Shown piece by piece: positions 9,127-19,525 of a stretch of 64,000 nt of DNA. Below the pieces are notes generated by a model. The model had not been told where the DNA came from. It was given only the letters and a program-made list of their open reading frames with translations, and searched no databases. Numbering within the stretch: position 1 is the stretch's first letter; every line of letters starts with the position of its first letter. Origin of the DNA: Stropharia rugosoannulata (Eukaryota > Basidiomycota > Agaricomycetes > Agaricales > Strophariaceae); NCBI GenBank assembly GCA_028532985.1, contig JANCIK010000010.1, positions 806,001 through 870,000 on the forward strand, in the 5' to 3' direction. Position numbers and translations under genes: made by a program.

Positions 9127-11304
9127 ATGGCCAACCCTGGACCACCTGTTATGCCAGGACGAAACCATCATACGGCTCCCAAGTTTGATGGTACACCTAC
9201 ACTTCTGGGCCAGTTTTTCGATGAAGTAGAGCAGCTGGCGGACGCATGTCAGCTCACTGAGAAACAGAAGATTGAGTGGACAATCCGTTATGCACCTGTA
9301 GATGATGCCGAGTTATGGAGGCTATGCAGTAGTGCCAAAGGAGCAGACTGGAACGCATTCAAGACAGAAATATATGCATTATATCCTGGATCTACCGGAG
9401 ACCGTAAATACTCCGTGGCCAATCTAGAAATGTTGACAGAAAAACAGGCCGCATCACCGATGGAAACATCGATCCAATTTGGGAAGTATTACAGGTCATT
9501 CTGCAAGATTGCACATTTCCTTAAGGAAAAAGGCAGGCTTACAGAGCGCGAAATAAGTGCCCATTTCCTCCAAGGGTTTAGCTTCGCATTCCGCAACAAG
9601 GTCCGCGCACAGCTTCGCGCAGAGAATCCGACACACCATACAGATGATCCCTTTAAACTGGAACAAATCACATCAGCCGCATTATTTGTGCTCTCATGCA
9701 ACAAGGGAGATACAGTCCAAGTACCTGCACAAGAAGATAATGCTGCAGTTAAACGAGAACACTTCGACATATCAGATCTAAAACAGTTTGCTGAGCCAAT
9801 GGCAGGTAAATTTAATATGACAGTCCTCGCACAAGAAGTGGCAAAGATCATGGCATTGAACGCGCAAGCGGGGCCAGTAATGCAGCAATATTCAGGGACT
9901 CAGTCGTACCCAATACAGGGAAATATGGGAGGACAACAACAGTACCAGCCAGCACCCAGGCCGAGAAGTAACAACTGTATGTTCTGTGGAGAGATTGGGC
10001 ATTTTATCAACAGCTGCCTGCTTGCTATGGAATACGTACGAAACGGGAGGTGCATGCGAAATCTCGAAGGACAAATAATTCTACCCAACGGAGAGCGAGT
10101 GAATCCTAGAATTCACTTTGGGACTAACATCAAGGAACGTGTCGATAACTGGCACGCAATGAACACACAGAATAAAGTCTCTACAAACCTAGTCAGCATC
10201 TCTGAGACACCCGAAGTATTGACAGAGTTGACTACCAAATTTGAACCCACCAAATCGCAGTTTGTGTGGATAGAAGTCCCAGATGAAGAAGATGCAACAG
10301 AGCCTGTGCCGTCAGCAAAAGACATTGAAGACCTCCGCCTCATGGAGTCGTTACTTAATAGTACTCAGAAGAAAGTTGACGAGGCAAGGCGCAAGGTTGG
10401 TCAGCCAAAAAGCGGCCCAGTAACCCGAAGTGCAGCACAGAAACAGCACACAAAAGATGCCACAAAGGACACGGCACAAAAGGGACCTGCAAAACCAAGC
10501 ATGGCGGCAACTGACTTAGCCAAGAAGCCAACAATCGCACACGGCACACAGCCGCAGAATCAACATGACAGTGTACAAGTACCGCAGTTCAAATATGTCA
10601 CACCAATCGAGAATGCGGCAGTTCTGGAACGGGTAACCAAAACTGCTATGGACACAAGCATGCAGCTTACTGTGCGCGAGCTCCTCGCCGTTGCACCTGA
10701 TATACGCAAAGCCATAAAAGAGCAAGTATCCACCAAACGCATAGGGACTGGTGACACCATAGCTCAGACTAACCTGGTTGAAAGACACCCCGAGACATTG
10801 GTAAATACCTTAATGGCATCGTTGCCCGAGCGTTCCGATGGGATTGTGGTATCTAACCACTCAGAGAAATTGAGGGCAATCGACGTTGTCTTGAACGGTA
10901 ACATAACTGTGGAAGCAATTCTTGATGAAGGCTCGCAAATCATAGGACTCAACAAGAGCATATGGGAGAAATTGGGACTTGCTGTACGATCGGATCACCT
11001 TGTTAGGATGGAATCTGCAAACAGCTCACAGAACACATCTATGGGCCTGCTTCAGGACTTAAAACTTACCACTGGTGGATATGACTTCTACTTACAGGTA
11101 CAAGTCATTGAAGATGCGGCATACGAGATGCTTCTGGGCTTGCCATTCCATGTACTCACACGCTTAGCTGCACAATTCTTTGAGGACGGATCGTCACACA
11201 TTACACTCAGCGACCCAAACACCGGAGCAGTCATTAAGATGCCAACCAGGGAACGTAACAAGCAGGGTTGTAGCACGGGCAACCATCTTTTGTCGGGTTT
11301 TTAG
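9127..11304 (+). CDS. gag-pro: Inner element Gag-protease polyprotein
   Basis: The first in-frame ATG is 9,127, but the frame is open with coding-like sequence (about 58 codons from 8,953, and further back towards the PBS), so the true start may be non-AUG or spliced. Order: capsid-like helical region with the FDGTPTLLGQFFDEVEQL type motif, a zinc knuckle near 9,978-10,019 (CMFCGEIGHFINSC, C-x2-C-x4-H-x4-C), a long linker, and a retropepsin-like domain near 10,880-11,200. The protease active site reads DEG (10,924-10,932) where the outer element has DSG. The ORF ends TAG directly after a -1 slippery heptamer. Confidence 0.9.
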   Translation: MANPGPPVMPGRNHHTAPKFDGTPTLLGQFFDEVEQLADACQLTEKQKIEWTIRYAPVDDAELWRLCSSAKGADWNAFKTEIYALYPGSTGDRKYSVANLEMLTEKQAASPMETSIQFGKYYRSFCKIAHFLKEKGRLTEREISAHFLQGFSFAFRNKVRAQLRAENPTHHTDDPFKLEQITSAALFVLSCNKGDTVQVPAQEDNAAVKREHFDISDLKQFAEPMAGKFNMTVLAQEVAKIMALNAQAGPVMQQYSGTQSYPIQGNMGGQQQYQPAPRPRSNNCMFCGEIGHFINSCLLAMEYVRNGRCMRNLEGQIILPNGERVNPRIHFGTNIKERVDNWHAMNTQNKVSTNLVSISETPEVLTELTTKFEPTKSQFVWIEVPDEEDATEPVPSAKDIEDLRLMESLLNSTQKKVDEARRKVGQPKSGPVTRSAAQKQHTKDATKDTAQKGPAKPSMAATDLAKKPTIAHGTQPQNQHDSVQVPQFKYVTPIENAAVLERVTKTAMDTSMQLTVRELLAVAPDIRKAIKEQVSTKRIGTGDTIAQTNLVERHPETLVNTLMASLPERSDGIVVSNHSEKLRAIDVVLNGNITVEAILDEGSQIIGLNKSIWEKLGLAVRSDHLVRMESANSSQNTSMGLLQDLKLTTGGYDFYLQVQVIEDAAYEMLLGLPFHVLTRLAAQFFEDGSSHITLSDPNTGAVIKMPTRERNKQGCSTGNHLLSGF
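11295..11301 (+). promoter_or_regulatory. -1 ribosomal frameshift site, inner gag-pro to pol
   Basis: GGGTTTT is in the correct register (G GGT TTT) immediately before the gag-pro TAG at 11,302-11,304. A one-base back-slip continues as TTA GGT GTC in the pol frame, which is open from 11,274. This fits the X XXY YYZ rule exactly. Confidence 0.8.
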
Positions 11305-11375
11305 GTGTCGATGAACCGTGCCACACACGGGGAGATAAGATCCCCCAACAAGCCATTTTACCAGAACAGTTAGAT

Positions 11376-14300
11376 ATGTCTATTATTCATTTTAATCAAT
11401 CCAGTGCTTTCAGTTACCCATATATTTGCCCACAGATTAGTACAGAATCAGCTAGAACAGATACAACACACATGGAAGTCAATGCCTACAAGAAGGTAGA
11501 AAACCGAGTCAAGCCAGTTGCAACAACACTGCCAGAACAGTTCCGCATAGTCAGACGCATTCCCAGTGACCCACTAGCACAGCTACCAGTTATGCCAGTA
11601 CACCCGCCAGAGTTCAGTGCCGGAAAACGATACACACTAGAAAGAAAAGAAAATATGCCCATCAATGCCGAGGGATTTCTATGGCCAGAAGAAGAGAAGC
11701 TAGTCCACTACCTAATACGAGTCCACGAAGATGCATTTGCATGGGACGAAACCGAGAAAGGAAAATTCTCTGATGAGTACTTCGATCCGGTGGTTATTCC
11801 AACTATAGAACACATACCGTGGGTTTTGCGCAATATCCCAATACCGCCCGGAATATATGACCAGGTCATTGAAGTCATCAAGAATAAAATTGAATCAGGA
11901 ATCTATGAAGCGTCAAACTCATCATATCGCTCGAGGTGGTTCTGTGTACTGAAAAAGGACGGAAAATCACTTCGAATTGTTCATGACCTACAGCCACTAA
12001 ATGCAGTATCAATAAAAGACAGTGCCGTACCCCCAATGGTAGAGCAATATGCTGAAGGTTTTGGTGGCCGAGCCTGTTATGCTGTCTTCGATTTATTTGT
12101 TGGATTTGACCAAAGGGCACTGGCGCAAGAATCTCGAGACTTAACTACATTTCAGACACCACTGGGAACATTCAGGTTAACTTCCATACCCATGGGATAT
12201 ACTAATTCAATGCAAATACAGCATGGTGACATTACCTTTATTCTACAAGAAGAAATTCCCCATGTCACAGTGCCGTTTGTTGATGATATCACGGTCAAGG
12301 GGCCATCTACTCGATACCAAGACGAAAATGGAAACTATGAAACTATTCCAGGAAACTCAGGCATACGACGTTTTGTATGGGAGCATTTACTCAATGTTAA
12401 CCGTGTCATTCAGAGAATAAAGCATGCCGGTGGCACGTTCTCTGCAAAGAAATCATTCCTGTGTGTGGAGTTCGCGGTTATTGTAGGGCACAGGTGTACC
12501 TCAGATGGGCGGGTAATTGATGGAGGCCGCTTGCAGAAGATCCTCGATTGGCCTATATGCCGCAACCTCACGGAAGTGCGAGGATTCTTGGGAACACTGG
12601 GAACAGTCAGAATATTTATTAAGGATTTTGCTGTGCACGCGAAGCCCTTAATACAATTGACCAAGAAAGATGAAGACTTCACATTTGATGTCAAGCACCT
12701 CGAGGCCATGGAAAAACTGAAAATGCTTGCCAGTGACAGCCCTGCAATCAGAGCAATTAACTATCGATCTAAGAATGAGGTTACCCTTGCAGTGGACTCA
12801 TCATGGATTGCAGTTGGGTATATTCTATCACAGAAAGGGGACGATGGCAAGAGGTATCCATCAAGATATGGCTCTATAACTTGGAATGACCGAGAACAAA
12901 AATACTCGCAGGCAAAAATCGAGCTTTATGGACTCTTTCGTGCATTAAAGGCAGTCAAGATATTTGTCATTGGGATCTCAAACTTTACCGTGGAGGTCGA
13001 TGCAAAATACATAAAGGGAATGATAAATAACCCCGACATACAGCCAAGTGCTGCAATCAACAGGTGGATTGCAGGGATACTGTTATTCGACTTTAAACTA
13101 CGACATGTGCCAGGGAAGATGCACGGGCCCGCTGATGGCCTATCTCGGTGACCAAGAGCACCACAAGATAAAGAAGAGGCAGAAGATCCTGATGAGTGGA
13201 TTGACAATGCGTATTCATTTGCAGTAGAACTGTTGAACGAGACAGTTCTGGGAATGCGCAGTGTTGGATTGGTAAAAGAGAAAAATCCACGTCCTCTTGG
13301 ACTGTATGAATTGTTACAGTCATTTGTTCTTGACGGAAGCGAAATACAAATTCCTAGAAATGAAAAGTCCAAGCAACGGGACGAGGAGCTGGGAACAATA
13401 AGGGCATACCTGGATGACCCACTATGTCTACCAAAGGACATGACGATGCAGCAGACGGAACAGTTTATCAAGCGGGCAGCAAACTTCTTTAAAGCTCGTG
13501 GGCAGCTGTGGCGAAGACAACAAGAAGGAAAGCACCAATTAGTAGTGCCAGAAGAACGCCGCCTGAAATTGCTTGTTGAAGCACACGACAATTTAGGGCA
13601 CAAAGGCATATTCTCAGTCAGAACCAAGCTACTGCTCCGGTTTTGGTGGCCAGATATGGATCGAGACGTTAAGTGGTTTGTTAGCACTTGCCATGAGTGC
13701 CAGATACGGAAATTTCAGAAATTTTCAATACCTGCTACGGTAGCAATGCCTGGAGGACTCTTCAGAAAGGTGTATGTCGACACTATGCTCATGCCAAAGT
13801 CAAAAGGGTACCGGTACATCATACATGCAAGATGTTCACTTACTGCATATCCTGAATGGGCTATGGTCCGCAACGAAAATGAATACACCATCGCAAAATT
13901 TCTCTTGGACATAATTCACAGGTGGGGTGCCATTGAGACAATTGTCACGGACAATGCACCACAATTCTTGCTAGCAGCCGAAGTTCTTGTGCAGAAGTAT
14001 CACGTCCACCATATTCGCATTTCTCCATACAATTCCCGTGGTGCGGGTGTGATTGAACGGCGACATCTAGATGTTAGAGAAGCACTTGTCAAGGCAGCAG
14101 AAGGTGATGAATCAAAGTGGACAGATGTTGCCCCAGCTGTATTTTGGGCAGAACGGGTAACCATTATAAAGTCCGTGGGATACTCCCCATACTACATGGC
14201 GCACGGTGTCGAGCCTCTGCTTCCGTTTGACCTCGCAGAAGCTACATACCTGGCAGAGTCATTGAATGGACCCATATCCACAGAGTCACTGATAGCTGAG

Positions 14301-14726
14301 CGTGCAAAAATGCTTATGAAGCGCCCTCAAGATCTACAGCGCGTACGTGAAGAAGTTGTAAAGGCAAGATGGCAGGCAATACAACAGCTAGAAAAAGGAG
14401 CAGAAAACAAAATACAAGACTTCAATTTTTCGCCAGGGACACTGGTCTTGGTACGGAACTCACGGTTTGACAAAGGACTAGCAAACAAGACAAAACCACG
14501 ATATCTCGGGCCAATGATAGTACTTAGACGAACCACGGGAGGATCATATATACTAGGAGAACTAGATGGCGCAATCTCTAAGCTACGCTTTGCAGCTTTC
14601 CGTCTAATCCCGTACTTGCCTCGCAATATCAAGTCCGTCCCAGTCACACGGTTAGAAGAAGGCTTAAGCGAGGATTTGGAAGAAGCAACACATGAAACAT
14701 CCAATGAATATGACTTAGAGCCATGA
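11376..14726 (+). CDS. pol: Inner element Pol: RT, RNase H, integrase, with one in-frame TGA
   Basis: The frame is open upstream to 11,274, so Pol is probably made as a frameshift fusion; 11,376 is the first ATG. RT spans about 11,600-12,700, with FVDD at 12,276-12,287. RNase H follows with its Asp and Glu motifs (LAVDSS, IELYGL, VEVDAKY). A TGA at 13,149-13,151 interrupts the tether right after ADGLSR, where the outer element has a second Arg; the frame then continues without break. Integrase has the HHCC zinc site (HDNLGHKG...CHECQ) near 13,580-13,710, the D-D-E core (VDTM, VTDNAP, VIERRH), and a GPY/F-like end. CGA to TGA is the simplest origin of the stop. Confidence 0.93.
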
Positions 14727-14803
14727 ATTCTATATGTTCAATACACCCATGGTCACCAACTAATTCAGAACACTAATCTACTATATGTAATCCGCTAATT
14801 CAA

Positions 14804-15580
14804 CTAGGACAAGGACGCTGAAGAATCCCTGGTGCTACTATCAACAAAAATATCATTATCCTCCATGCCACCTTCATAATCAACGGATTGGTAGCGATAT
14901 TCATGAGTGTCGACTTCGCTCTCGCTATCATATGGACGGTACAATGGGCTATTGGGTGGGATGGTTTCCAAATCGGGCATGTCGTCATAGAAATCCTCAG
15001 GCACAGCAGGCTGCGCATGATGGGCGTTATACCACGGTGTCGCAATGGGACCGGGAATACCATGGCAGTACATTTCATAAAACCCCGCAAAGTCATAAAC
15101 ATCGTGCTGCACAGGCGACATAAGAGCATGAAGATCGATGAGCATGTCGAGGTGATAATCACGGAAACGGTCAAATCGAGACCCATACGCAATAACGGCC
15201 ATGATGCTGGTAACATCGTCACCAGTAATGTGTACAGTTAATCCAAAGTCGTCCAAGGCATGAGCAGCATCGCACAGGCGCGCCTAAAGACCACAACTCA
15301 GAAATATAAACACTAAGAACAAAGAAGAATCACTACACACCAGAACTCGGGCAAATGTGATGTAATAATCGTGATAGATCGGACCGTAGATCAGGTTCTC
15401 TGCAGCAGTGGAGCGCATGAGAGCCTGGATGCCATAATAGTCGCAAAGAAGAGCATGGCGTGCATGCTCAAGAGATGAATGGAAAACGGTGATATTGCTG
15501 CGGATAGGAAGATCCATGGAATAAACAAAGCGCCGATTGACGGTGTGGAAGACAGGGAAGGCTGAGGCGGAGCTCAGCAT
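14804..15580 (-). CDS. Antisense gene of inner element, 239-aa protein of unknown function
   Basis: The exons 15,580-15,341 and 15,283-14,804 join in frame across a 57-bp intron (GTGTGT...TTTAG). The start ATG is only 17 bp from the 3' LTR, so any promoter must lie in the LTR or polypurine region. The product has a helical N-terminal half and an acidic, Pro/Tyr/Ser-rich C-terminal third (YDSESEVD, DSSTRDSS). I see no known domain, signal peptide or membrane segment. Position and strand match those of antisense genes A-D in the outer element, between pol and the 3' LTR. The end of pol at 14,726 is about 80 bp away and convergent. Confidence 0.7.
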
Positions 15581-15583
15581 TTA

Positions 15584-15597
15584 AAGTGGGTGGGTGA
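15584..15597 (+). other. Polypurine-like tract of inner element
   Basis: AAGTGGGTGGGTGA, purine-rich with three T, abuts the 3' LTR at 15,598, where a plus-strand primer is expected. Confidence 0.6.
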
Positions 15598-16264
15598 TGT
15601 AAGGAAAGGAACATACCTACGCTCCAAATCGGTCTTCACAGCACACACCGAGACTAATCGCACACGCTAGCACTCACAAGAAACCACATTAGCACCATGG
15701 GCCCTGACGAAAATTTACAAGCCTAGACACTCACCGAACAACCAACAATCAAATTTGGAAAACATTGTGCACCATTGAATAGAAACCACATGTGGGCGCT
15801 ACACACTTAGGCAACAACAAACAAATGCGGAACCGGTACCTGACTATAAAACCTTACATAACAGTCACTAAAAGATAAGCAACAATTAAAGAGCTCGGTA
15901 CGGAGCTCGGAACTTGACGTACATAGAGAATTATGGGAAGTCTACAAGCATAGAAGCGAGTTACGGAGCTACAGGAATGAGAGCATCCAAAAAGGGGATC
16001 GGTGTGCCACGTAGTAAACTTGTAGAATTATGGACATCTATGTATTTAAGCACAGAATACTGAACATGGGAGGGCAGCAAAGAGCTCCCCGCATAGTTTT
16101 CCCCACAAGTCTAGTCAGATTCGATACAGGACATTTAAATTCATTCACAACTCTTTTACAAAGTCTACATACACACGCTCACACTACGTGCGCTCCACTT
16201 CCTGAAAAATCACTCCACGGCGACCTCACCAGCCGCCGCTCGCACCCAAACTACATACCCTTCA
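15598..16264 (+). repeat. 3' LTR of inner element
   Basis: Same 667-bp sequence as 8,189-8,855, with no difference that I can see. It is followed by the GCGG target copy and then directly by outer pol codons. Confidence 0.96.
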
Positions 16265-19200
16265 GCGGTCCGCCCACAGCACATGGTAGAAGAACTTGCT
16301 CCAGCGCTTATGTGCGCCCTCGGTACCTCCACACGCTTTCCACAACATTTGTCTGATGTCCCAATGGGGCCGCTCTATCTTTCCGTTCGCCTGAGAGTTG
16401 TACGCTGAGATGGTAATCCCTGTAATACCATACTTCTTTTCTAAGTACTTGAGCGCTGCGCGGAACGGTCCACCGTTATCTGTGATTATTTCTCTAAGAC
16501 ATCCCCAGCGGCAGATAATATCCTCAAACATCCACTGCGCTATCGCCCTTGCATTCTCTTTCTTCAGCGGACGACCTTCCACCCATGAGCTCAGCGCACA
16601 CCGTCCGTGCACTATGTAGTTGTACCCATTTGAGGCAGGTGACATGTGCATAGTGTCTGCGTGCAGCTGCTGGAAGATGGAAGGCGTATGTGTCTCCGTC
16701 CGCGGAATCTGGATGATGGTCTTTTGCCTCAGCTGACACACATGGCATGTCTTGACATACCAGTAGACATCCCGCTCCAGCTCTGGCCACCAGAAGCGCT
16801 CCATCAGCAGTTTGCGCGTGGCGTATGCGCCTCTGTGCCCCAGGCTGTCATGCGCAGCGCGCAACATGCGCATCCGCTGAGCGGGATCTATGACCAGCTT
16901 ATGTGCCTCGTCCACTGAGCGCCGGTACATCCGCCCATCCTTGTCTAAGAAGAAGTTTCGTGCGTTACAGATGAAATTCTGATACTCCCGCTCGCTCATA
17001 TCCTTGGGTCTTGTACTGGGATTTTGCAGCCAATACCTTATCATTGGCAGCTTATCATCCATGTCCTTCCCCGCTGACGTTCGATTCTGCTCATCGTACT
17101 CTTCGTCTTCCAACTCCTCTATCTTTGACTCTGGAATTACATGTGCCAGAACAAATTTCTCTAAGTACGCGCGCTGAGCGGGCGACACCTCCTCTGTCTG
17201 TAGGAAGTTACGCACTGTCCGCTGTTCTTCTCTCGTCTCTTTTCTCGCCCGCTCCAGTTCTAACTGGAAACAGTCAACCGAATGTGCCTCCGTTCTAGCT
17301 GGCTCAGCGGGACCATCAAACAACTCGTTGAGGAATCCAGCTTGTAGATACCCTCCGCGGTCATCGATCTGGTCCTTGAACTCTTCTAAACTCAGCGGAT
17401 CGGGATCCTCTTCATACACTTTTTCGTACTCCAGCGGCCCTACTTCTTGGTCATCATCCTCCGCTGAGTGCTCATACTCTTCATCTCCTGGTTGTCCTTC
17501 TCGTCGCGACAGGCCGTCCGCGCCAAACGTTTTGCCTGCTACATGCTTCAGCTGAAAGTGGTACATAAGGATCTTGTCTATCCAGCAGTTAATGGTAGCG
17601 TTAGGTCCCATGCCCGGATTATCCAACATCCCTTTGAGATACTTGGCATCCGTCTCCACTACCAACTTCCGCGCTCTGATGAGCCAGTAATAGCACGCCT
17701 GCAGCGCTCGCAATAGCCCGTATAGCTCTCTCTTTGGTTGTGAGAACCGCTGTTCCCTCTCAGTTAACAGAATTGACCCAAAGCGGGCGTACACACGCTT
17801 CTTCGCGTTCAGCGGATCTTGCTGGTAGATATAAAATCCTACAGCGCGCCAAGACGTATCTACTGCCAGCGTGATCGGTCCTGGCAGTGTGTAGTCCAGC
17901 GGCTTGACACAGTGTGCGTTCCGCGCTCCATCCTTCAGTGCATCCATACTGGCTTGCTGTGCTGGCCCCCACTCGAAGGGTTCTTTCCCACGCAACAATC
18001 GCTGTATGTGCTCCGCTCGCTTAGCGTAGTCTGAGATGTAAATACGCAAGAGTCCCATCGTACCCATGAAGGCGCGCACATCGCTGACATTCTTACACGG
18101 CCCCCAGTTGAGGATGGCGTGTACTTTATCTGGCGCTGGCTTTCGACCCTCATAGGTACATAAGTGTCCCACCACCACAATCTCCACTGCACACAATATG
18201 GATTTCTTTCCGCTGAAAGTCCCTCCTGAGTACTTCATCCGCTGAACTATCCGATTCACATTCTGCATGTGTTCCCACACGAAACGCCTGATTCCGCTGT
18301 TCTCTGGAATTGTCTCGTACCCTCCATCCTCTAATTCGTACCGTGTCTTCGGTCCGCGGATAGGCACATTGTCAATGTACGGCTCCGTGACATCTGGTAT
18401 TTCATCGCAGAGAATATAAGTTACATCTTCATGAAAGATGGGTACAGAATTGGTCCAGCCCATTGGCAAGGTCACTAAGCGGAGCGCACCAAACGGTGTC
18501 TGGAATGTTGTTAAGTCGCGAGACGACTCCGCTAAGAGCCGCTCGTCGTAGCCTACATACAAGTCCAGTATTCCGCCGCACGCACGCCCAGCGAAGTGTT
18601 CTGCCAGACTCTCCGCTGCCGGTGGCAATCCTGAGTGCGCGATGGTAACAGCGTTCAGCGGCTCTAAGCTATGTACTATTCTAAAGGACACCCCGTCTTT
18701 CTTTGTTACTGTGAACCAGCGCGACCGGTATGATGAACTGGACGGTTCATAAGTCCCAGCACGGATCTTAGTAGCGATGAACTCGCACACCCGCTCGTAC
18801 ATGCCTGGCGGAATGGGTATATTTTTCAGTACCCACGGCGTATGTTCTACCGTTGGAATATCCACCGGCGGGAAGAAGTCTGTTCTAAACCTCCCTTTTT
18901 CCGTGTCATCCCACGCGAACGCCTCATTCTGCTGCATGAACACCTGATGTACTAGCTTGCGCTCCTCTGGCCACAGGAAATCTCCTCCATGCGCTTTATC
19001 TATTTCCTCCTTCTGCTCCGCTGTGTACCTTCCCGTGGGTACAAACTCTGGTGGGTGTACCGTCAGCGGAGGCATTTCCTTCAGCGGATCTCCCTTTATC
19101 TCTCTCACTATTCTGAATTTCTCTGGTAGCTCTTGGTAAACGGGTCTGACCTTGTCAGCGACCGGCTTATATTTCTTTCCTGCAAAGACGGTTACCGTAG

Positions 19201-19525
19201 TGGCATTTTTACCAGTTAACCGCTTTCTAGTTACTCGTTTCCGCGCTGACTGGCTTTGCTCGGGGTCCGCTGAGCGGAATTGCCCCCTCGGCTCGCCTTT
19301 CACCGTCTCTTTTTCTCGCCATTCTTTTTGCTGAAAGTACTTATAAATTGATGCTTTCTCTTTATCCTCCATTTTAGCCTCGTGCACAGCTTGAGCCATG
19401 TACACATCTCTCAGCTCAGCGGAGCCAAATCTCCCTCCATTCTTTGGCAACGCATACCCCGCTATCTCTATCTTTCCAGTCCTATCATCCCGCTCGAACA
19501 TTAACGCGACCTCTCCTTGACGCAT
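16265..19525 (-). CDS. pol: Outer element Pol: RT, RNase H and integrase (N-terminal and central part)
   Basis: The frame is open from about 19,624, but the ATG at 19,525-19,523 overlaps the TGA of the protease ORF (TGATG), the likeliest start. RT follows, with FRIVHSLEPLNAV, ILDLYVGYDERL and PMGWTNS. The catalytic box, however, reads YIDN rather than YxDD, with N at 18,370-18,368. RNase H (LAVDTS, RELYGLLRAL, VETDAKY), a tether, and integrase with HHCC (HDSLGHRG...CHVCQ) and D-D-E (HADTM, ITDNGG, KIERPH) are otherwise intact. The frame is cut by the inner element and resumes at 8,188. The D to N change should abolish or cripple polymerisation unless RT is supplied in trans. Confidence 0.92.

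Larger units (their letters stand above)
8189..16264 (+). mobile_element. Complete Ty3-type LTR retrotransposon (inner element) nested in outer pol
   Basis: Two 667-bp LTRs that look identical by eye (8,189-8,855 and 15,598-16,264) begin TG and end CA. Target duplication is GCGG (8,185-8,188 and 16,265-16,268), or GCGGT if the LTR is taken to start one base later. Inside are a primer site, gag-pro, pol with one nonsense codon, a spliced antisense gene, and a G-rich polypurine-like tract. Its Pol is clearly related to that of the outer element it interrupts, although they lie in opposite orientation. LTR identity indicates a very recent insertion, later than that of the outer element. Confidence 0.97.
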
